The notes below the pieces were generated by a model that did no database searches, had not been told where the DNA came from, and worked only from the letters and a program-made list of their open reading frames with translations. 64,000 nucleotides of DNA from Hyparrhenia diplandra (Eukaryota; Streptophyta; Magnoliopsida; Poales; Poaceae), in contig JADLZK010008545.1 of the NCBI GenBank assembly GCA_015847255.1, positions 433,726 to 497,725 on the forward strand, given 5' to 3'. Below, piece after piece: positions 57,180 to 64,000 of the stretch; within the stretch, counting starts at the first letter, position 1; each line of letters starts with the position of its first letter. A program made the position numbers and the translations under genes.

Positions 57180-59330
57180 CCGAGGGATGTCGCCGAGCAC
57201 TCCCTAGACATCCGGCCGGGCTCGAAGCCGATCATGCAGCGCTTGCGCCCGTTCGATGACGCCAAAGCCGGAAGATCATCGGCGAGGAGATCCACAAGTT
57301 GCGTGAAGCCGGATTCATAAAGGAGGTGTTCCATCCCGAGTGGTTAGCTAATCTCGTATTAGTAGAGAAAAAGAATGGGAAATGACGGATGTGTGTAGAC
57401 TACACTAGTCTAAACAAAGCATGTCCGAAAGTTCCCTTTCCTCGCCTCGAATCGACCAAATTGTCGACTCAACGCGGGATGTGAAACTTTGTCCTTTCTT
57501 GACGCATATTCGGCCGCCATCAAATCAAAATGAAAGAGTCCGACCAGCTCTCGCGACTTCTTTCATAACACCCTTTCGGGATGTATTGCTACCTCACAAT
57601 GCCCTTTGGGTTGAGGAACGCTGGGGCAACATACCGGCGGTGCATGCAAATCATCTTCGGGAACTCATCGGGGAAGATTGTGGAGGGCCTACGCCGACGA
57701 CATAGTGGTCAAGTCCAAGAAGACGTCGAAGACCTCGTGGGAGACCTCGGGGAAACCTTCGAATGTCTAAACAAGAAAGGAGTCAAGCTCAATCCCGAGA
57801 AGTGTGTGTTCGGAGTTCCCCGAGGGATCTTTGCTAGGGCTTCATTGTCTCACAACGAGGCATTGAAGCAAATATCACCAAGGTGGATGCAATCACCAAG
57901 ATGGGACCCATTTAAGACCTCAAAGGAGTACAGAAAGTCATGGGCTGCACGGCTTCATTAAGCGAGTTCATCTCTCGCCTCGAGGGAAAGGGGCACGCCC
58001 TCTATCGGCTCCTTCGAAGACTGAGCACTTTGCTTGGACCCCGAGGTCGAGGAAGCCCTCGGCAACCTCAAGAAGCTCCTAACAAGCCCACCGGTCCCGG
58101 TACCGCCAAATCTGGAGAGACCCCGCTCTTATACATCACGGCCACTACTCGTAGTAGTATTAGCGGTGGTCGTAGTAGAGCCGTCGGGAAGAGGGACACA
58201 CGTTGCGGTTCAACGTCCGTTTACTTCATCGGTGAAGTACTTTTCGACACCAAAACTCGGTACTCACAAATGCAAAATTGCTCCGACGCCATTGTACCGA
58301 CAAGAAGGAAACTTCGTCACTACTTCCTCGCGCACCCGGTTGCCGTGGTATCCTCGTTCCCCCCTCGGGAAATCCTCCAACCGAGAGGCCACGGGAGAGT
58401 GGCGAAGTGGGCGGTGGAGCTTGGGTGAGACAATCTCATTCCCTGCCGCAAGGCGATAAAGTCCCAAGTCCTAGCCGACTTCGTGGCGAATGGACGGATA
58501 CGCAGCCTACCCCCGGCACCCATCCAGTCCGAGTCTTTGGACCATGTACTTTGACGGATCCATGATGAAGGCGGGCGCGGGGGCTGGTTTGCTCTTCATC
58601 TCACCCCTCGGGGTTCACACAAGATATGCCATCCGGTTGCATTTCCTAGCCTCCAACAATGTCGCATGAGAATCACGAGGCGCTGGTCAATGGTCTAAGG
58701 ATCGCAGCCGACCTTGGCATCCGACGGTTGGAAACTAGGAGGGATTCGCAGCTGGTTATTGATCAGGTCATGATGGCCTCGGCGTGCCATGACCCCAAGA
58801 TGGAAGCATATTTGCCGAGAGGTGCGCCAAGTTAGAGGAGAAGTTCCATGGGCTCGAGCACAAGCATACCCCGAGGTGCTACAACGAAGCCGCTGGGACG
58901 AACTTGCCAAGGTCGCGGCAACCCGAGGTACCGCCCCTCCGAACGTACTCAGCCGAGATCTCAAAGAACCCTGGTCAAGTACACACCCTTGGAAACACCC
59001 CGGGGGGGGGCTCACGAAGACGGCCCGAAACGCATCGCGCCCGGCTATGGCGTCGACCCGATCCCTCGACCGAGAGAACCTCTCGCTGGAGTACCTCACC
59101 CGAGGAGAACTACCCGAGGACAAGACCGAGGGCCAATTAGCCCGAAGGGCAAAATCCTTCGTGCTGATTGGAGACAAAAAGAACTCTACAAGAAGGGAGC
59201 CTCGAGTATACATGCGATGCATACCCTCGGCGGAGGGCAAAGATTTGCTCGAAGATACCCACGAGGGGGGAGTGTGGCCACCATGCCGCTCCGAGGACCC
59301 TAGTCGGTAAAGTCTTTTAGACAAAGGCGT
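57180..59330 (+). pseudogene. Retand-like reverse transcriptase and RNase H
   Basis: RT motifs in several frames: GFIKEVFHPEWLANLVLVEK (57311-57372), RMCVDYTSLNKACP after an in-frame TGA, FITPFRD, and MPFGLRNAGATYRRCMQIIF (57599-57660). RNase H begins MYFDGSMMKAGAGAGLLFIS (58548-58610) and continues with NHEALVNGLRIAADLGIRRL and DSQLVIDQV (58752-58770). Disrupted by many indels. Confidence 0.8.
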
Positions 59331-59344
59331 TCATCGGGCCCTCG

Positions 59345-60268
59345 ATGCGGGATGCAAACGATAGAAATACGCACTTGCAAGGAGTGCGGTTCTATGCGCG
59401 AAGAACGCATCTTCCAAAAGCAAGCCTTGCAGACCATACCCCGACATGGCCGTTTGCGGTATGGGGTCTTGACATGATCGGCCCCCTAAAGAAGGCGCCC
59501 GGGGGTCACACGCATGTCCTAGTCGCCATCGACAAATTCTCCAAGTGGATCGAGGCCCGAGCCGTGGTGAATCCTCGCACCAAGGAAACGGTGAAGTTCT
59601 TTACGAACATCATTTCCCGTTTTGGAGTCCCAAACTCCATCATCACGGACAACGGCACCAACCGTGGGGAAGAAATTCCTCGACTTGCGGCGACTACGGC
59701 ATCGGGTTGACACCACGGCCGTGGCACACCCGATGACAAATGGACAAGTCGGCGGGCCAATGGCATGATCCTCCAAGGACTCAAGCCAAGGATCTTCAAC
59801 CGACCGAACCGAAGACGAAGGGAAGAGGTGGTACCAAGAAGCGCCATCAGTCCTATGGAGCCTTCGAGCGGCGAAAAGCGAGCCACGGGCTTCACCCCGT
59901 TCTTCCTAGTCTATGGGGCCGAGGCAATCTTACCCTACGACATAGAATATGGGTCCCCAGGCTGCGAGCCTACACCGAGCAAGGCAACCAGTTGGCAAGA
60001 CAAGACTCCATTGACCAAGTTGGCGGCCCGAGCGTTGCGCTCACGCACTTCGGCAAGATACCAACAAGCCCTGCGCAGGTATCACGCCAAGCGGCTGAAG
60101 CCTCGGGAGTTCCAAGTCAACGATCCCGTACTCAAGTTGAAGACGGACAACAAAGGGCGCCACAAGCTGACGCCACCATGGGAAGGGCCATACTTCATCG
60201 CCGAAATACTAAGGCCCGGGACCTACAAGTTGAAGAACGAGAAGGGCGAAGTTCTCTCCAACGCCTAG
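59345..60268 (+). pseudogene. Retand-like integrase
   Basis: The core reads WGLDMIGPLKKAPGG, VLVAIDKFSKWIEARAV and ITDNGTN (59462-59664), giving two of the catalytic acidic residues. After a broken stretch, the C-terminal part is open from 59765: TPFFLVYGAEAILP, ARRALRSRT-like helices, then PPWEGPYFIAEILRPGTYKL, ending at a TAG (60266-60268). It inserts the DNA copy. Confidence 0.85.
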
Positions 60269-60790
60269 AACATAGAACAGCTACGTCGCTTCTACCCTTA
60301 ACCTTGCACTAAGAAGACAACACTTGTGTTTTTTCGCTTAATAAAAGATCTACATCTTCTATGAAAAGATGCTTCTTGTGCATACATCAAGGGAGTCTTA
60401 GCCTCGTCCAAGACAAGACTAAAAACTCCCTCGGGGGCTACATGGGGACCCCCTCCTCGAATTTTTTTTCAAAACTTTTTTTCAATGAAAAAGTTCTTTT
60501 ACGCATACACTTTAAAACAATCGTTTAAGTTGCGAAGATAACGCTCACGCACAAATCCTAAGTGAGATAATCGAGTCAAGCGGACGCCCGATGGCACCGT
60601 GCGGACCGCCCCGGTGGCATCCATGCTCACCATCTGTGGCCGGAGAAAGCAAGCGACCGGCCACACAATAAGCGAAAAATTTGAGAAACGCAACAATATC
60701 ATATGCATCTCGCCAAGGGAACATACCCCGGGCAGCATTGTTGTTTGATACACACTTCTCACACACTTAAACTCTCATACAAGGGGAAGA
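60269..60790. other. Retand-like non-coding region after pol
   Basis: AT-rich then mixed sequence, with a run TTTTTTTTCAAAACTTTTTTTC near 60462. No frame is recognised. It separates the sense pol from the antisense frame. Confidence 0.55.
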
Positions 60791-61760
60791 TCAGGGGGCA
60801 TCAGGAGCCTCATCCACCTGCGCGTCGCGATCGGCCGACGAAGAAGCATCGGTGCGGGCGACACCCTCGGCAGTGGCGTCCCCCGAGGCAGGCGTCGGAC
60901 CCGTCGGCGCATCCTCGGAGGCGGCATCCTGCATCTCCGTATCCGCCTCATAAGCGGACTCTATGGGGGAGTACGGAGGGCACACCTCGTCTTCAAAACG
61001 CGCGCGGCCGAAGTCGCGGCGCTCCCACAAAGTCATTATAGACTTTGGGTCTTGGCGACATCGGCGACTTCCCTCTCGGCGAATTCGCCCGTCTTCATCG
61101 TCGGAGCCGAGGAAGAAGCCACCCGCGACGCCATCCAGCATCTCGGGCTTCATTGGGAAGTGGGAGCAGAAGACGGCCATGCACGTCCGCACCCCCGTCC
61201 GGAAGGCGCTCCGGAGCTCGGATGCGAGGTAGCCACCCATGGCGCTCAGGCGACTACGAGCCGAGGGGCCAACCTCAAGGTTGTCCGCCCCAAAGCGACG
61301 GACAAAGTCGGACAGGGCTTCCTCCAGCTCCTGGTATGACTGCTGCTCCTGCTCCAGCCCCCGGGCGAGAGTGGCCGCGTTGTCCACGGCTCGGTCGGAC
61401 CTTCTCGACCTACGGTGACAGAGATACAAAGATGGTGTCAACAAGGTGAAGTGATCAAGAGCAAGAAAAATTCACTAAGGGAGAAGCGTACCCTCGCACT
61501 TCAACCGCCACCCAACATTGTGTTGTGCTCACCGGCAAGCGACCACGAGCTGCTCCTTCTCCTTCCCCGAGGGTGTCCCCTCGGGTCACCAACTCCCCGA
61601 TGCGGGTATTCAGGGCGTCGCACATCTCCGCCGCTTCATCGCTCCTCCTGGACTGGTCCCGCTCGTCATTGGCCTTGAGGAACACGAAGGGGGGCGCCGC
61701 CTGGCGTCTTCGAAGTCCGAGGCTCATCGAGCCATCCCGAGCCGCCACCGAGGCGGCCAC
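60791..61760 (-). pseudogene. Antisense extra ORF of the Retand-like element, C-terminal part
   Basis: Two minus-strand frames follow each other: 61760-61455 (with coiled-coil-like KANDERDQSRRSDEAAEMCDALNTRI) and 61444-60791. The second has ALSDFVRRFGADNLEVG, ELRSAFRTGVRTCMAVFCSH, then an acidic, Ala/Pro/Asp-rich tail. This arrangement, ahead of the 3' LTR and opposite to pol, is the additional ORF known from the Tat lineage, often labelled a putative gypsy-type transposon protein. Its function is not established. The break between the frames is probably an intron or an indel. Confidence 0.65.
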
Positions 61761-63540
61761 CGGACTGCCTTGACAAGCTCCGCCTCCAACGACCGGGCTG
61801 GGACTGACTCTCTCCTCGGACGAGGGCGGTGAGCGGGAGGTCTCACTCCGGGCTTGGATCAGCCTTATCCGCGCCCGCCCAGGGCGGTCAGTTTAGGACG
61901 TGCACCGAAGGAGCTCGGGACTTCTCCCGGGCGACCGCCGGAGATTGCAGAACAAGGACAGCACGGTTACAACACACGTGCAAAGAAGAGATGGAGGAAA
62001 ATAATCACCGAAGACACTCACCGCGTCGGCACCCAGAAGACGCCCGGTCACAACATCGCCGATCCTCGCAAGGCGTCGGCGACCCATTAAGCGGATCCGC
62101 TCATGAGTCCTCCACTCCAGACTCGGGGGCGATCATCGACCACCGCGGGCGACGGACCTCAGGGGCACTTCACCTAAGGTCAGGGGACGCCCCAGCGAGA
62201 GTCAGAGTCGCCGGGGTAAATCTCCTCCACCCGGCACTTCGCGCAGCCTCGGAACCCCGACCAAGAGAAATCTGGGGACCCTCATTTGCGTGACCACGAA
62301 CGCACCGCCCTCGCCATGGCCGAAGACGATGCCGGCGAGGCCGCCTCGAACCCCGGACACATGAAGCGGCGGGGAAGTGGGGTTGTACTCCTCATGCCCC
62401 CAGGGCAGCGGGGGGCCGGCACCGATGGAGACCTCCCCGCCTCCGCCGCCACGAACAGCTCTTCTTGGGAGAATTCGGACGAAGGGGCCGGCTCCTGGGA
62501 GGGGCGCCAGCGTCATGGGTCCCCTCGGCGGCGCTTTTCTTTGCTCCGGCACGGTGCCGGTGTCACCTTTGCCAGCCCAAGCCCTCCGAGTCAATCACCA
62601 TCGGGCCGGGAGAGAGACCCGCCATCTCCCTCGCGGACCTTGCGCTGGCTCTGGGAAGCCTCGGTCGTCAAACTCGGTCCCGATCCTCCAGGGCTCGGGG
62701 CCGACGTCGCGGGGAACCTGTGGGGAGACAACGGCAAGATGGGGAGATCCCGACTGGGCGCCCGAAGCTCAAGGCTTGGCGGCCTTCCGAGCCTTCTTGG
62801 GGTGCAAAACCAGAGGAGTGGCCACCCGCTTCGGAGGGAGTCAAGAACACATCAGAACAAGGCGACATTATGCCGTAAGAAAATCAAGATCGCAAAGGCC
62901 AAGAAACTCATCGGGGCCCGAGGGATCGCCTCTAGGTGGAGTCGAGGCGCCGGAAAGCCGCGACTGGGTGTCGTGCTTGACGCCCGAGCCGCCTCCCCGC
63001 AGCTTCCAGACGCACGGGATCGGTTCGGACGAGGGGTCGCTCTTCCCCCGAATCGTGCTTTGCGACGCCGAGGTACCCACGACGGGTGGCACTGCTCCTC
63101 CCGCCGGGCCTCGCCCTCGCGACGCCCGAGGTACCCACGACGGGTGGCACTCGCTCCTCCCGCCCGGACCTCGCCCGCGACGCGAGGTACCCACGACGGG
63201 TGGCACCTGCTCCTCCCGCCGGACTCCGCCCTCGCGACGCCGAGGTACCCATGGCGAACGCCGATGGTCCCGAGGACTCGGGCCGAAGAGCTCGGGCACA
63301 CGGCGCCAGCGGCCGGTGCCTCGGCAAGACCGGCTTATCGGGCTCGCTCATAACGGCCCCGAGTAGGTCGGAGCCCTGTGGTTCGGTCACGCGACTCCGC
63401 GTCATCATCCGGCGAGTTCCCGGCGAAGTCGCCGTCCGATCATCGGGCTCCGCTGGTCGAGGAGTCGGGTGATTCACCCCCGCCTTTGCGGCCAGGCGGA
63501 GCCGGGCACGCCACTTCTTCTTCTCCTCCTCCTTCTTCAA
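61761..63540 (-). pseudogene. Antisense extra ORF, N-terminal and repeat part, fragmentary
   Basis: The minus strand is open over 63540-62932, starting with Lys/Glu-rich MKKEEEKKKWRARLRLA and going through the minisatellite to ARPGGRSSATRRGY-type repeats. Between 62900 and 61761 no single frame persists. Probably the N-terminal region of the same antisense gene, broken by indels. Start and intron structure cannot be fixed. Confidence 0.4.
63063..63262. repeat. Minisatellite, about 57-bp period, 3.3 copies
   Basis: Units start near 63063, 63120, 63178 and 63235, each with GAGGTACCCACGACGGGTGG and GCTCCTCCCGCC, except the last, which diverges after GAGGTACCCA. The 57-bp period is a multiple of three, giving a 19-residue repeat in the antisense frame; unit lengths vary by one base in G/C runs. 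Confidence 0.8.
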
Positions 63541-64000
63541 GGCCAGCGCCCTCTCGCCGCATCGTTCAGCACGGTTCGCCGCCCGGCGTCGTCGTCCAAC
63601 GGGGCACGGGAGGAGGAGAGAATGTCGTATTCACGCGCCCCGTAAGAAGACGGAGTAAACACCATCTAGCTGCGGCAAAGGCGGATAACAAATTAATGCG
63701 GGAACACCAAAACCAAAAAGACCCTTACGAGGAAATGTACGCGGTCGTGGCGCATGGGAATCTCCGGGATTGAGGATGGGGTGTTGGACCCCAACACCTC
63801 CCTCACCCTCTTTGGCCGGACCATCGGTGGAAAGCGTATGGGCGACATCCGCGACGCTTCAAGACCAGCGGCCTCGGAAAGCATCCGCACATGAGCGAGG
63901 GCGAGCCATCAATGGTAGCACCCGACGCCGATGGAATGCCGCGACCACGGCGCGGCATTCACGTCCTTCCCCGGAACGCGGGACCACTTGCCACAAGCCC
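63541..64000. other. End of window, inside the Retand-like element
   Basis: GC-rich sequence without a recognised domain. The 3' LTR is not reached. Confidence 0.5.

Larger units (their letters stand above)
52564..64000 (+). mobile_element. Retand/Tat-like Ty3/gypsy element, 5' LTR and most of the body
   Basis: It starts TGTCGGGACC within a gene 3 intron and runs off the window. Order: 5' LTR (52564-53887), a primer site, gag with zinc-less basic tail, protease, RT, RNase H, integrase, then a long antisense frame region before the unseen 3' LTR. The antisense extra ORF and the LTR ends are typical of the Tat (Retand) lineage of grasses. The LTR family matches the solo LTR at 4860-7673. All frames are broken by many small indels, mostly in G/C runs. 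Confidence 0.9.

Noticed and set aside
63063..63262. Spaced repeats resembling a CRISPR array
   Set aside because: The repeats are continuous 57-bp minisatellite units in a plant retrotransposon, not short repeats with unique spacers.

Overview
This window is nuclear DNA from a flowering plant, most likely a grass. The evidence is GC-rich first exons with short introns flanked by GT/AG, many nested LTR retrotransposons of typical cereal families, a Helitron, a CACTA element and MITEs, and no bacterial-style gene packing. The species cannot be read from the sequence.

The backbone is a tandem array of three copies of one gene: a malectin-like, leucine-rich-repeat receptor kinase of the LRR-I type. 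Gene 1 (2-3519, + strand) is cut by the left edge of the window. What is visible is an intact 11-exon reading frame running from the malectin-like ectodomain through LRRs and a membrane helix to the kinase. Gene 2 (22256-41098) is split by a 14.1 kb intron holding a hAT-like element and a complete 10.7 kb Ty1/copia element. Its 3' half carries a stop codon in the membrane helix and two frameshifting deletions. Gene 3 (from 45339) has its ectodomain exons, a 5.1 kb intron with a CACTA element and a MITE, and two further exons. A large Ty3/gypsy element then starts at 52564 and runs off the right edge.

The spacers between the genes are duplicated too. Spacer A (3520-22255) is 18.7 kb and spacer B (41099-45338) is 4.24 kb. 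Removing four insertions recognised in A (a solo LTR with another solo LTR inside it, a second solo LTR, a Helitron, and a Reina-type chromovirus with a truncated LTR element inside it) leaves 4.21 kb. The array was therefore made first and A was filled later. In most cases the other copy serves as the empty site, so insertion boundaries and target duplications can be read directly.

Region by region: 1-3519 gene 1; 3520-14955 spacer A with solo LTRs (4860-7673, 4919-6349, 8931-9902) and Helitron (10167-13664); 14956-22181 Reina element sitting between the TATA box and the start codon of gene 2; 22256-23648 gene 2 ectodomain; 23649-37756 giant intron with hAT-like element (23751-24532) and copia element (26474-37194); 37757-41098 gene 2 LRR/kinase exons; 41099-45338 spacer B with the gene 3 promoter; 45339-46729 gene 3 ectodomain; 46730-51818 intron with CACTA (47241-48538), MITE (49797-50158) and an inverted repeat; 51819-52139 two more gene 3 exons; 52564-64000 gypsy (Retand/Tat-like) element with an antisense extra ORF.

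Caution: genes 2 and 3 are almost identical and differ repeatedly by one base in G, C or T runs, each difference breaking one copy where the other is intact. This looks like homopolymer error in a long-read assembly, so the frameshifts in the ectodomain exons should not be taken as proof of pseudogenes.
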